Below are positions 18,423 through 26,735 of a stretch of DNA of 64,000 nucleotides, piece by piece (the first letter of the stretch is position 1; every line of letters starts with the position of its first letter). The DNA comes from Hymenobacter metallicola (lineage in GTDB: Bacteria > Bacteroidota > Bacteroidia > Cytophagales > Hymenobacteraceae). The notes under the pieces were generated by a model. The model was given only the letters and a program-made list of their open reading frames with translations, did not search any database and had not been told where the DNA came from. Position numbers and translations under genes: made by a program. The stretch lies in contig NZ_SRMB01000001.1 in assembly GCF_004745645.1 (NCBI RefSeq), positions 806,001 through 870,000 of the forward strand, written 5' to 3'.

Positions 18423-18450
18423 ACGGGCCACTCCAAAAGGAGCGGCCCGT
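18423..18450. terminator. Hairpin after polytopic membrane protein gene
   Basis: A 12-bp stem with one mismatch (18423-18434 with 18439-18450, AAAA loop). On the minus strand it is followed by ATCGTTTTT, which suits termination of the gene that ends at 18455. Confidence 0.75.
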
Positions 18451-18454
18451 TCTT

Positions 18455-20347
18455 TTATTGCGTCGGCGCGTTGGGGTACCATTCATACAAGGAGTAGGCT
18501 CCCTGCTGGCGGATACGCTTGAGCTTGTGCTCCCGGATAAAGTCGTCGCCCCGCTCGAAGGTCGGTAGCGAAGCCTTGCCCTTCAGGCCTTCGGCGTAGT
18601 AGTTATTTTGCCCGTTGTAGAAGGAGGTATCCAGGAACACCAGCACGGGTTTGGTGCCCAGGCGCTGCAGCAGGGCCGGGTCGGGACCTTCGGGGCGGAA
18701 GATGCTGAACAGCTGCTGGGCCTGCTCGGGCGGCGTGCGCACGGCCTTGTGCGACATCAGGGGCAGGTTGGTAATCAAGGACAGCTGGTAGGTATGGTTA
18801 CAGTGCGGGTCGTCGGGGTCGATGGTATAGGTGTAGTCGCCCTCAGAGCCTACGTGGTAGAAAGGAACCGGCAGGATGGCCTGGTACTTCTGGGTATCCA
18901 TCCACTGCATGAGCTGATCCATTTCCGGGCGCTGGGTTTTGTCCGTCAACAGGTTGGGAACCTGCACCCCGGTTTGGTAGAAAGTCATGGCGTCGCGCGT
19001 GTCCAGCAGCAAGATGCAAGCCAGGGCCGCCACCACCCAGCGCACCCAGGCCGGCCCGGTTTGCTGCCAGTAGCGGGCCACGGCCCAGACCACCAGCAGG
19101 TTCAGGGCCCACCAGAAAGGCCACACAAAGCGCCCCACGGCCCGGAACTGGGTTACCCGGTCCGTCACGAAGTGCAGCCAGTAGAAGGGGTTCAGGTAGT
19201 TGTACATCGTGTACGTGTCGTTATCGACGCCGTAGGTTTCTCCAAAGGCAATGAATACCAGCGGCAAGCTGGCCAGCAGCAGCAGCAGCAGAAACCGGCC
19301 CATGGGCTCCTGGCGTTCGGGGCCCACGGGCAGCCGCTGCGCCAGCCGAAGCAGCAGCGCGGCCAGCAACCCGTAGAGCACGAAGCCCCCCAGGTAGGCC
19401 ATCGACTCGTAGGGGTAGGCCAGGGTACGCTCAATCAGGAAGTGAACCTTGTTGTACTCATACGTGCGAAAAAAGCCTCCCGCCTGGAGTTTCCAGTCGA
19501 TGTAGCCGTAGCCGCTGCTGCCCACCGGGCGTTCATTGTAGCGCCCATCCAGCACCATGAGCGAGCCGGCCGTGAGCACCAGGGCCACCAGCAGGGCCGC
19601 CCCGCCGCGCACGGCAATAGGCAGCCAGGGCTGGCGGGTCAACCTATTCTGCACGCACCACCACAAAAAGAAAAAGCCGGCCAAGGCGCCCAGAATAGCC
19701 AGGTAGTAGAAGTGCAGGTACGACGAGACAAAAATGCCCCCGACCAGCATAGCCAGAGCTCCGTAGCTGGGGCGGCGCGTCGGCCAGGCTAGGTACATCT
19801 TCTGAAGCGCCCAGATAGTGAACAGAATGGTAGGCGTGTAAGATAGGCTCATGTGCCCCACGCGCAGGCGCCAGGTTTGGGGCCCCAGCCAGGGCAAGCC
19901 CACTACCACCAGCACAAACAGCCAGGCGGGCAGGTTGGCCGGGCGCAGGATTTTACCCAACAGCCAGGAGCTCAACACTAATCCACTGATGATGCCCAGA
20001 TCGTAGAGGTACAGTCCGTAGGGCTGCAAGGAGGGCACCAGCTGCACCAGCACGTGCACCAGCTGCACCAGCAGGGGCGTGCTGTCGGTATAGTACATGT
20101 ATTCGCCGAAGGGGAAGTTGTGGCCTTCCACCACCATGCCCGTGTTCAGCGGCTGGCGCAGAAACGACTCTATCGAGAAGTAGCTCTTGATACCATCATA
20201 GTAATTAATAATCAGGTAGTCGCCAGGGTGGAAGATAAGATGGCGAAACACGTATACCACCAGCAGCAGCTGCACCACCACGGCAAGCAAGCCTATGGGG
20301 AAGCCTTGTTTGCGGGCCAACGGGGCTTTTAAAAAGGATAGAGGCAT
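18455..20347 (-). CDS. Polytopic membrane protein, GT-C-like, 630 residues
   Basis: An inner-membrane protein with about ten to twelve hydrophobic helices between residues 18 and 450 and a soluble C-terminal part of about 170 residues. The first periplasmic loop contains YLIINYYDGIKSYFSIESFLRQP and GHNFPFGEYMYYTDSTPLL; such an Asp-containing first loop is the layout of GT-C type glycosyltransferases and of related uncharacterised Bacteroidota proteins. No nucleotide-sugar motif is present, so a lipid-linked donor would be expected if it is a transferase. Ends in a hairpin. It stands alone; divergent from the YqgE gene. Confidence 0.75.
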   Translation of the reverse strand: MPLSFLKAPLARKQGFPIGLLAVVVQLLLVVYVFRHLIFHPGDYLIINYYDGIKSYFSIESFLRQPLNTGMVVEGHNFPFGEYMYYTDSTPLLVQLVHVLVQLVPSLQPYGLYLYDLGIISGLVLSSWLLGKILRPANLPAWLFVLVVVGLPWLGPQTWRLRVGHMSLSYTPTILFTIWALQKMYLAWPTRRPSYGALAMLVGGIFVSSYLHFYYLAILGALAGFFFLWWCVQNRLTRQPWLPIAVRGGAALLVALVLTAGSLMVLDGRYNERPVGSSGYGYIDWKLQAGGFFRTYEYNKVHFLIERTLAYPYESMAYLGGFVLYGLLAALLLRLAQRLPVGPERQEPMGRFLLLLLLASLPLVFIAFGETYGVDNDTYTMYNYLNPFYWLHFVTDRVTQFRAVGRFVWPFWWALNLLVVWAVARYWQQTGPAWVRWVVAALACILLLDTRDAMTFYQTGVQVPNLLTDKTQRPEMDQLMQWMDTQKYQAILPVPFYHVGSEGDYTYTIDPDDPHCNHTYQLSLITNLPLMSHKAVRTPPEQAQQLFSIFRPEGPDPALLQRLGTKPVLVFLDTSFYNGQNNYYAEGLKGKASLPTFERGDDFIREHKLKRIRQQGAYSLYEWYPNAPTQ

Positions 20348-20713
20348 TTAAATCAGAAGAAGGAAAAAAATCAGGCGGCAAATTAGAAAGAAAACCGGGG
20401 CTATGTTTGCTCCGATTCCTGGATTATCTGCTGATAATCGGTCCTCTTCCTGCTTATTCTGCCCAGGCAAGTCCAGGAAGTAACGGCCCGCTAGATTAGA
20501 TTTTTACCCGAAAAAAGTTTCCTTTACTGTTGCTCGTTTCCGCGGCTTAGCCGGCGTTTTGCCCAAGCCGAACCAAGCCGCCGTAGGAATGGGTTATTAT
20601 CTTCCGATAATTGCCAGGAACTTGCGGCCAGCCGAAAACCTTTCCCTAAAGCGTCTGCTTGTCGGTTTTACCCGTAGTTACCTTTCTTTCTACCTTCCAA
20701 AGCGCTCCTTCCG
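20348..20713. other. Divergent intergenic region, 366 nt
   Basis: This gap separates the polytopic membrane protein gene (minus) from the YqgE gene (plus), so it must carry promoters for both. It is AT-richer than its surroundings in the first half. No convincing promoter pair, hairpin, repeat or short gene was recognised. Confidence 0.4.
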
Positions 20714-21280
20714 ATGTCTCGTCCTCGCTCCGGTAGCATGCTCATTTCCCAGCCCTTTCTGGGCGACCCGAACTTCGAGCGGACGGTGGTACTGATGTGC
20801 CGCCATTCCGAGGGGGAAGGCTCATTTGGCCTGGTGCTCAATCGTCCGTCCAACCTGCAACTCGGCGACGTGCTCGAGCTGCCCGGCGGCGACGCCTCAC
20901 CAGCGGCCCAGTTGCCCCTGGGCCTGGGTGGCCCGGTATATCCCGACACGCTGCACTACCTGCACCGCCGAGCTGATGTGCCCAACGCCATCAGCCTGGG
21001 CCAAGACGTGTACTGGGGCGGCGATTTTCAGGTGGTGCTGGGCTTGCTGCTTAGCGGGGAGCTGGCACCGGCCGATATTCGCTTGTATGCCGGCTACTCG
21101 GGTTGGACCACTGGTCAGCTGGAGGAGGAAGTGAAGGAAAATGTTTGGATAGTGCACCCCAATGCTGCCGGGAAAGTATTTACTTTGGATAATGATGCCT
21201 TCTGGCAAGCCATTCTGCGGGAAAAGGGCGGCCGCTACCGGGTCCTGTCCAACTACCCCCTCGACCCCCGCCTAAACTAG
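20714..21280 (+). CDS. YqgE/AlgH family protein
   Basis: A 188-residue cytoplasmic protein. Family signature: GSMLISQPFLGDPNFERTVVLMCRH (about residues 7-31), FGLVLNRPSNLQL, GLGGPVYPDTLHYLH and DVYWGGDFQVV. The structure is known for relatives, but the role is only loosely defined (transcriptional influence was reported for AlgH in Pseudomonas). The gene is 64 nt upstream of the DUF349 gene on the same strand and may share its transcript. The ATG at 20714 gives a normal N-terminus. Confidence 0.92.
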   Translation: MSRPRSGSMLISQPFLGDPNFERTVVLMCRHSEGEGSFGLVLNRPSNLQLGDVLELPGGDASPAAQLPLGLGGPVYPDTLHYLHRRADVPNAISLGQDVYWGGDFQVVLGLLLSGELAPADIRLYAGYSGWTTGQLEEEVKENVWIVHPNAAGKVFTLDNDAFWQAILREKGGRYRVLSNYPLDPRLN

Positions 21281-21344
21281 CTTTTGCTTTCTTCGCTGCC
21301 GGGCCACCTCTTCTTTCCTTGCGCCAGGCCTTTTCCTTTGACTT

Positions 21345-23738
21345 ATGTTACCTGAAAACGAGAATTCCGCCCCCAACCACTCCGACGATGCTTCGGAGTC
21401 GCCGATGAGCATTCTGGAGCGCCGTCTGGCCGAAATCCAGGCCAAGCAAAACCCGGCCGATGCTGCCGCTGTGCCGCCCGCTACCCCAGCTGCTGCCGTA
21501 AACGAGCCCGCGCCGCCCGCCCCCGCTGCTTCCACCACAACCGACGAAATCACCGAGCGCCCCGCTCAGGGTACGGCTCCGGTAGCCGACGTGCCCGCTG
21601 GTGCCGGCACGGCCGAGCCCACGGCCGCTACTACGGAGGCCACGGCCGAAACTCCCGCTATTTCCGATTCTTTGGCCCGCGCCGAAAGCCACTATGGAGC
21701 GCAGAACCCCGGGGTGCAGTCAGCGGAACACGCTTCGTCGGCCACCCAAAACTCTCCAGCACCCACGGCGTCACCCACGGCTGCCGAAGCAGGTGTGCTG
21801 ACCGAAACCAGTACTGAAAATAAGCCAGTGGTAACGGCAGTAAATGAGCCCGTTGTGCCGTTGGAAACGGCTGCTGATATCGACGCCGCGCCCGCGCCCG
21901 TTGCCGCCCTGCCTACTTCGGCTAATGATTCGGCGGCTGAGGCCGCGGAGGCTGCCGCTGCTCATAGTGCCTCGGCCGAGGAGGAGGAAGAGTATGTGCC
22001 AGAAATTCCGGTTCCGGACTTTACTACCCTGGAGCTGCCTGCCCAGGCTGCACACCTGTTGGCCCTGCTGCGTCGCCCCGATGCCCGCCAAAACCGCAAG
22101 CAAATCTTTGATCTGCACCGGCAGTATGAAACCGCAATTACGGCTGACCGCACGGCGGCTCGTCAGCGTTTCACCGAAGGCGGGGGGGAGGCCGATGACT
22201 TTGTCTATGCTGGCCCGGAAGGGCACGCTGAGTTGACCAAGGCGCTGCAGGATTTTCGCGAAAGCCGGGCGAAGGATGCCCGCGCCGAAGACGAACAGCG
22301 CGCCAAAAACCTGGCTCACAAGCAATATTTGCTCTCGCAGCTGCGCCAGTTGGTAGAGGCCGCCGAAACCAAGGACAGCTCTATTCGCATCAAGGCGCTC
22401 CAAAATGACTGGAAAGCCACTGGAGCCGTGCCCCAGAAGGATGCCCAGGAAATTTGGAACAGCTACCACGCCCTACTCGATATCTATTATAATAACCGGG
22501 GCCTCTTCTTCGAAATGAAGGAGTTGGATCGGCGGCGCAACCTGGAAGCCAAGGAGGCCTTGATTCAGCGCGCCGAGGCCTTGGCGCAGCAACCCAGCAT
22601 CAACAAGGCGTTGCAGGAGTTACGCCAGTTGCACGAAGAGTGGAAGCACGTCGGCCCCGTGGCCAACGAACAGCGAGACGCCATTTGGAACCGCTTTTTG
22701 CAAGCTTCCGAGAAGGTACACGACCGCAAGAAGGAATTCCTAAATGTGCGCTCGACTCAGGAAAACGCTAATCTGACCCGCAAAACGGCCCTGCTCGAGC
22801 AGATCAAGCCTTTCGCTGAATTTCAGACGGAACGGGTCAACGAGTGGCGCGCTAAGACCGATGAGCTTCAGAAGTTAAAAGAAGAGTGGGACGCGGCCGG
22901 CTTGGTGCCCCGCGACAAAGCCGAACAGCTTAACAAACAGTTCTGGGCTGCCTACAAAGGCTTCTTCCAGCGGAAAAACCAGTTCTTCAAGTCCCTCGAC
23001 GAGGAGAAAAACGCCAACCTGCAACGTAAGCTCGATTTGTGCAATCAGGCGGAAGCCGCTCTGCAGAACCCGAATTGGGAAGAAGGCCGCGAAATTGTCA
23101 TCCGGCTGCAGAAAGAATGGAAGCTCATTGGCCGGGTACCCGAAAAGCAGTCGGATAAAGTATGGAACCGCTTCCGTACCGCCTGCGACTCTTTCTTCGA
23201 GCGCAAAAACGAAGAAGCTAAGCAGCGTGTGCAGCAGGCCCAGCAGGTGTCGCAGGAACAGGCTGCCCACCTCGACCGGGTAGCCGAAGCCGTAACGGCG
23301 CTTACGCCCGACGCTCCGGGTACCCTAGAAGGCTTCCGGCAGCATGTGGAAGAGTGGCGGACATTCGACGGGGCTACCAATGGTCCTCGGGGCTCCGCTG
23401 AGCGGGCCGAAGAGAAGTTTCAAACCCTGATGGGCAAATACCTGGACGCCGTGCCCGGCTTGTCCTACGCTGAGCGGAGCGATTTGCTGTTCCAACTGCA
23501 GGTTGAACGTCTTAAATCCAGCCCCGACTCGCAGCAGGCCCTGTACCGGAAGGAGCAGGCGTTGCGTCGTGAAATTAATGAGGTTGAAAACGACATTGCT
23601 ACCTTACAGACTAACCTTGAGTTCTTTGCGCGCTCCAAGAACGCCAATCAACTGCGCGAGGAGTACCAGGGTCGCATTGACGAAGCCAAGGGCCGCATTG
23701 ATGCGTTGAAAAAACAATTAAAAATTATTCGCTCCTAG
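21345..23738 (+). CDS. DUF349 repeat protein, 797 residues
   Basis: The first 215 residues are low in complexity (Ala, Pro, Glu, Thr) and probably disordered, with a short conserved MSILERRLAEIQAKQ near the start. From about residue 315 four DUF349 repeats can be seen, each a helical unit with a WK..G.vp......W..F pattern (for example NDWKATGAVPQKDAQEIWNSY and KEWKLIGRVPEKQSDKVWNRF). The C-terminal 100 residues form a coiled coil. The family is cytoplasmic and widespread in Bacteroidota; its role is not established. It ends just before tRNA-Thr, whose promoter overlaps its stop region. Confidence 0.88.
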   Translation: MLPENENSAPNHSDDASESPMSILERRLAEIQAKQNPADAAAVPPATPAAAVNEPAPPAPAASTTTDEITERPAQGTAPVADVPAGAGTAEPTAATTEATAETPAISDSLARAESHYGAQNPGVQSAEHASSATQNSPAPTASPTAAEAGVLTETSTENKPVVTAVNEPVVPLETAADIDAAPAPVAALPTSANDSAAEAAEAAAAHSASAEEEEEYVPEIPVPDFTTLELPAQAAHLLALLRRPDARQNRKQIFDLHRQYETAITADRTAARQRFTEGGGEADDFVYAGPEGHAELTKALQDFRESRAKDARAEDEQRAKNLAHKQYLLSQLRQLVEAAETKDSSIRIKALQNDWKATGAVPQKDAQEIWNSYHALLDIYYNNRGLFFEMKELDRRRNLEAKEALIQRAEALAQQPSINKALQELRQLHEEWKHVGPVANEQRDAIWNRFLQASEKVHDRKKEFLNVRSTQENANLTRKTALLEQIKPFAEFQTERVNEWRAKTDELQKLKEEWDAAGLVPRDKAEQLNKQFWAAYKGFFQRKNQFFKSLDEEKNANLQRKLDLCNQAEAALQNPNWEEGREIVIRLQKEWKLIGRVPEKQSDKVWNRFRTACDSFFERKNEEAKQRVQQAQQVSQEQAAHLDRVAEAVTALTPDAPGTLEGFRQHVEEWRTFDGATNGPRGSAERAEEKFQTLMGKYLDAVPGLSYAERSDLLFQLQVERLKSSPDSQQALYRKEQALRREINEVENDIATLQTNLEFFARSKNANQLREEYQGRIDEAKGRIDALKKQLKIIRS

Positions 23739-23769
23739 TTTGGGAATTTGGTGTGAAGCGCTAGTTTTG
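23739..23769 (+). promoter_or_regulatory. Bacteroidota-type promoter of tRNA-Thr
   Basis: TTTG at 23739-23742 and TAGTTTTG at 23762-23769 are separated by 19 nt, matching the -33 TTTG and -7 TAnnTTTG consensus of Bacteroidota. The tRNA starts 11 nt after the -7 element. The -33 element begins on the first base after the DUF349 stop codon. Confidence 0.75.
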
Positions 23770-23780
23770 CACCACAATTC

Positions 23781-23853
<73 letters not shown>

Positions 23854-23862
23854 CATTGCTCC

Positions 23863-23901
23863 AAATCCCCTTGTAAATCAAGTATTTACAAGGGGATTTT
23901 T
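23863..23901 (+). terminator. Terminator after tRNA-Thr
   Basis: A perfect 16-bp inverted repeat (23863-23878 with 23884-23899, 5-nt loop) ends in a T-rich stretch. Confidence 0.85.
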
Positions 23902-23918
23902 GTTGGTGTGCCTCTTAG

Positions 23919-24065
23919 ATACTTAACCCGGCCATTGAGATAACCGAATTTGATACAGTCAAACACCGGGTAAGCGGAACATTCAATGGTACGTTATGCC
24001 AGTACCCGAATACAAATCCAAAGAAGATTACCGGTACGTTTAGTTTACCATACAAGACAAATTGA
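23919..24065 (+). pseudogene. C-terminal remnant of a secreted beta-protein
   Basis: A short frame opens after the TAG at 23916-23918 and ends at TGA 24063-24065. It reads as the last 48 residues of a larger protein: EITEFDTVKHRVSGTF, then ITGTFSLPYKTN and stop. The paired SGTFNGTL and ITGTFSLPY strands are the usual end of small Bacteroidota lipoproteins of the DUF6252-like kind. There is no start codon or signal peptide, and the sequence directly upstream is the tRNA terminator, so the front of the gene is gone. The shared hairpin at 24087-24138 lies 21 nt after the stop, as expected for a once-complete gene. Confidence 0.5.
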
Positions 24066-24572
24066 CCAATCTACGCATATCCATACCGACAAGAATAAAA
24101 AAGCCCCGACTTGCGCCGGGGCTTTTTTATTCTTGTCGTTTTTACAGCTCTGAATAATTAAGACGCATAACTCATTTCCCGGATAGGTCTTAGTGAATTC
24201 ATCAACACGAATCCTTCTCCGTTCCACACCACCTATCCGAAGTGAAGCAAACAAGTATGTGCCTGGTTCTGGCAACCCTTTTCGAAATTCAATGTCGACT
24301 ATCAATTGTTCATTTGTGATTAGTTTAAACGACTTTGTTTCAGAGTAGGTGGATTCAGTAATATTCTCGAACAAATACGCATGCTCTACGGGAAAACCTT
24401 GAGTTTGAGTAGAGTCCCAACTCAGAGCGCTTACAATAGCGCCAACGTTGTCAAGTTCGTCCCCTTCAATATAGATTTCTACGGCATTCGGAGCGGGCTC
24501 ATTCTCCTTGCTACATCCACTAAAGAGAAATAGGAAGAATAATTGATACAGGATAGGAAGAGATATTTTCAT
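24045..24572 (-). CDS. Hypothetical lipoprotein that reads through a terminator
   Basis: 175 residues from the ATG at 24572. The N-terminus is a clear lipoprotein signal: hydrophobic LYQLFFLFLFSGC with the cysteine at residue 20. The mature part is acidic and beta-rich, with a Bacteroidota lipoprotein look (SWDSTQTQGFPVEHAYLFEN). The last 33 codons or so cross a strong terminator hairpin and overlap the plus-strand remnant, which is abnormal for a gene end. In another frame a stop lies at 24158-24160, just before the hairpin, so a recent frameshift may have removed the original stop. The base composition is more AT-rich than the surrounding genes. Confidence 0.55.
   Translation of the reverse strand: MKISLPILYQLFFLFLFSGCSKENEPAPNAVEIYIEGDELDNVGAIVSALSWDSTQTQGFPVEHAYLFENITESTYSETKSFKLITNEQLIVDIEFRKGLPEPGTYLFASLRIGGVERRRIRVDEFTKTYPGNELCVLIIQSCKNDKNKKAPAQVGAFLFLSVWICVDWSICLVW
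24087..24138. terminator. Bidirectional terminator, 22-bp perfect stem
   Basis: The arms 24087-24108 and 24117-24138 are perfect complements with an 8-nt loop. A GCCCCG core is flanked by A and T runs, so it works in both directions. It serves the remnant on the plus strand and once served the lipoprotein gene on the minus strand. Confidence 0.85.
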
Positions 24573-24970
24573 CAGGGCACGTTAACTATTGAGCCCGATT
24601 CAAAATAACTCATTGAAGTTACGTATAGAGGAATAGCCCCAGGGGCATCAGTAGTGAGTAGGCCAAGGCACCGGCCCACATAATTCAATTCAGCAGCTAC
24701 TTAAATATCGGCTATAAGCTCTTCGCTCCCAATTTTACCAACTTCGGACCCAGGTAGCCGAGGCCAACTCCTCAGGCGGGGCGCTGTCCCGTCGGCTGCT
24801 TGCACTGGAACGGGGCGCTGTGCTTTTATAAACACATTTACACCTTTACTCTTCTTAAAGAACTTGCCTGAATGCCTATCCTTTGCATCTGGGCAGGGCA
24901 CAGGTGGAGAGTTAAATACGCCGTTAGGCTGCTGTTGGAGCGGTGGGCGAGTGCTGGCTGAGTATCCAGA
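24573..24970. other. Gap of 398 nt without a recognised gene
   Basis: Lies upstream of the lipoprotein gene and downstream of the BLUF gene (both minus strand). An open frame of 66 codons (24701-24901, minus) has no family resemblance. A 10-bp direct repeat (GGGGCGCTGT) occurs twice about 40 nt apart near 24780-24825. Nothing else was seen. Confidence 0.3.
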
Positions 24971-25564
24971 TCAGACGAAGGCAAAACTGGAGGCCCCCAT
25001 GCCAAAGGCTCGCAACAAGGCTTGCAGATGACGTTCGTTCACGTCTGGTACGGGCAGGTCTGGTGTTCCGGCCTCGAGCACCAATGCCACATCGGCCAGC
25101 GCGACCTGGCCAAAACCCATCGTCCACTCGGCAAACCGGCGCGCTGGGGCGGGGCCTTCGCCTACGGTAATAACCTGGCGGTGGCGTATGTCGGCCTGAA
25201 TGCGCGCGTAGAGGGCCCGTACTTCCGCCTCCGGGCCTTCCAGCACCTGTACAAAACGCCCCTCGCTGTACAAGAGTAATCCCGTAATCTGGTGCTGGGC
25301 GTTGTGGCGCAGAGAGTAGGCCAGGAGCTCTTGTAATTCCCGGGCCGACAGGGGGTGCACGGTTTGGCTGCGGTACAGGATCTGGTACACACTTGTATCC
25401 AAGCGGTGCAGGACTTCGTCCAGTTTGAGCAGGCCGCGTTGGTACTGGTGCAACAGTTGCCGCTCGTACCGGCGCGGGGTCAGGGGCGTATTTTGCGTTA
25501 GGGCGACGGCCCACGTTACGGCGCGCTGGCGCTGAGCTTCGGTGTAGCGTTCTGAATTACTCAT
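24971..25564 (-). CDS. BLUF-domain blue-light sensor
   Basis: A 197-residue flavin photoreceptor. The BLUF domain runs from about residue 59 to 155: YQILYRSQTVHPLSARELQE, HNAQHQITGLLLYSEGRF, VQVLEG and RRFAEWTMGF. By alignment from memory with SyPixD, the flavin-contacting residues are all present: Tyr64, Asn88, Gln106, plus Trp147. These support a working photocycle. The first 58 residues are an extra helical region and the last 40 a short C-terminal tail; no cyclase, EAL or other effector domain is attached, so output must go through a partner protein. No obvious partner is adjacent. Confidence 0.92.
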   Translation of the reverse strand: MSNSERYTEAQRQRAVTWAVALTQNTPLTPRRYERQLLHQYQRGLLKLDEVLHRLDTSVYQILYRSQTVHPLSARELQELLAYSLRHNAQHQITGLLLYSEGRFVQVLEGPEAEVRALYARIQADIRHRQVITVGEGPAPARRFAEWTMGFGQVALADVALVLEAGTPDLPVPDVNERHLQALLRAFGMGASSFAFV

Positions 25565-25752
25565 TCCCCGTCTGTACGTCGTTAATTAGAGATAGGTGCC
25601 TTACGGGAGAAGCTCCTTTTTCCAGGAGTACTGAGCCGGTTAGCCCGGGTCAGGAAAGCCCTATCCTGTACTGACGGAGCAGCTGGTGGCTGACTTATGT
25701 GTTTCGGACGGCCAATAGGCCTCGGGCAAACACGTGGGGCGGGCCGGGTGAG

Positions 25753-25956
25753 CTAACCAGCGGCCAGCAGAATCTCAAGGCTCACGAATTTGCCGCCCTG
25801 GAAGGTGTACACCAATTGACTCCCCGCCGGCCCTAGTACAGTTTTATCATCTGGCTGCACCGTGAGTGTTGTACTGCCTTGCTCAGAGTCTTGGGTTTGG
25901 AATGGCAGGTGCAGATCGTCGCGCAAAGAGGCTTGGAGTTTAGCTAAGTCGGTCAT
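25753..25956 (-). CDS. Small hypothetical protein, 67 residues
   Basis: A short acidic protein starting at the ATG at 25956 (MTDLAKLQASLRDDLHLPFQ). It has a helical start and a beta-rich end (TTLTVQPDDKTVLGPAGSQLVYTFQGGKFVSLEILL). Codon use resembles that of the neighbours, which favours a real gene, but no family is recognised. It lies between the BLUF gene and the YciF-like gene, all on the minus strand with gaps of about 125-190 nt. Weak evidence. Confidence 0.45.
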   Translation of the reverse strand: MTDLAKLQASLRDDLHLPFQTQDSEQGSTTLTVQPDDKTVLGPAGSQLVYTFQGGKFVSLEILLAAG

Positions 25957-26036
25957 AGCCGCTGTATACGCCAGCGAGGCAATCTGGGTGCAAGTATGGG
26001 CCGTATTTCAGCGCAGCCCCTGTAGCTATGAACAGA

Positions 26037-26070
26037 AAAGCCCGCGCTGCTCCTTGTAAGCAACGCGGGC
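26037..26070 (-). terminator. Terminator after YciF-like gene
   Basis: On the minus strand GCCCGCG at 26070-26064 pairs with CGCGGGC at 26046-26040, with an inner TGCT/AGCA stem, followed by TTTTCTG. It lies 11 nt after the stop of the YciF-like gene. Confidence 0.7.
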
Positions 26071-26081
26071 CGTGCGCCGTC

Positions 26082-26576
26082 TTATTCCGCCTTGGCATTA
26101 AGGTAGTTTTTAGCCAAGTCGTTAAGTTTGGTATCGGTCAGCTGCTCTTCCTCCAACGTCTGGCGCAGCAAATCAGCGGCTTCGGTGTAGCCCAGGCGCT
26201 GGGCAAAGTGGGCCGCCGTGCCATAGCCCGAAATTTCGTAGTGCTCGATGCGCTGGGCGGCAGCAATAAGAGCCGCATCCATGACCTCTTCCGTGGCCCG
26301 TTCCGACATAGTCTCCTGGCCTTCGGCTATCAGGCCTTCCATGGCTTTGCAGGTATGGCCGCTTAAATCCAAGTCTTGGGCTTCGGCAATTTTTTCTAGC
26401 CGGGCCAGCTGGTTTTCGGTTTCGCGCAGGTGTTTTTCGAAGCCCCGGCGCAGGCGGCCGTCTTTAGCCGTTTCTGCCATTTGCGGCAGTGCCTTCACCA
26501 GCTGTTTTTCCGCGCTGTACAAATCTTTGAGCTGCATCTCAAACAGGTCGTCGAGGGTTTCCAGTTTATCGAACAT
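26082..26576 (-). CDS. YciE/YciF-like ferritin-fold protein (DUF892)
   Basis: A 164-residue protein made of four long helices. MFDKLETLDDLFEMQLKDLYSAEKQLVKALPQM is the family start, with acidic residues and histidines spaced as in a ferritin-like di-metal site (EKQL, EKHLRETENQL, IAAAQRIEHYEISGYGTA, LRQTLEEEQLTDTKL). Members are linked to stress response and proposed to bind iron or act as ferroxidases; the exact reaction is not firmly established. A terminator follows. No operon partner. Confidence 0.9.
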   Translation of the reverse strand: MFDKLETLDDLFEMQLKDLYSAEKQLVKALPQMAETAKDGRLRRGFEKHLRETENQLARLEKIAEAQDLDLSGHTCKAMEGLIAEGQETMSERATEEVMDAALIAAAQRIEHYEISGYGTAAHFAQRLGYTEAADLLRQTLEEEQLTDTKLNDLAKNYLNAKAE

Positions 26577-26735
26577 AAGGCTACAGAGTTAGAAAATGAA
26601 ACGAAGCGGTACGTCCTTGTCCTACGCAGGGGCCGGGCGGGCGTTCTGGAGGAGCTTGTCTAAAAAAAACCGTGCTGTCGAGGTGTTAAAGCGGATGAGT
26701 ACAACGGATAAGCCAGAAAAAACAGCCCGATTTTG

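Noticed and set aside
24701..24901. 66-codon frame in the gap upstream of the lipoprotein
   Set aside because: No family likeness, no promoter, composition unlike real genes nearby.
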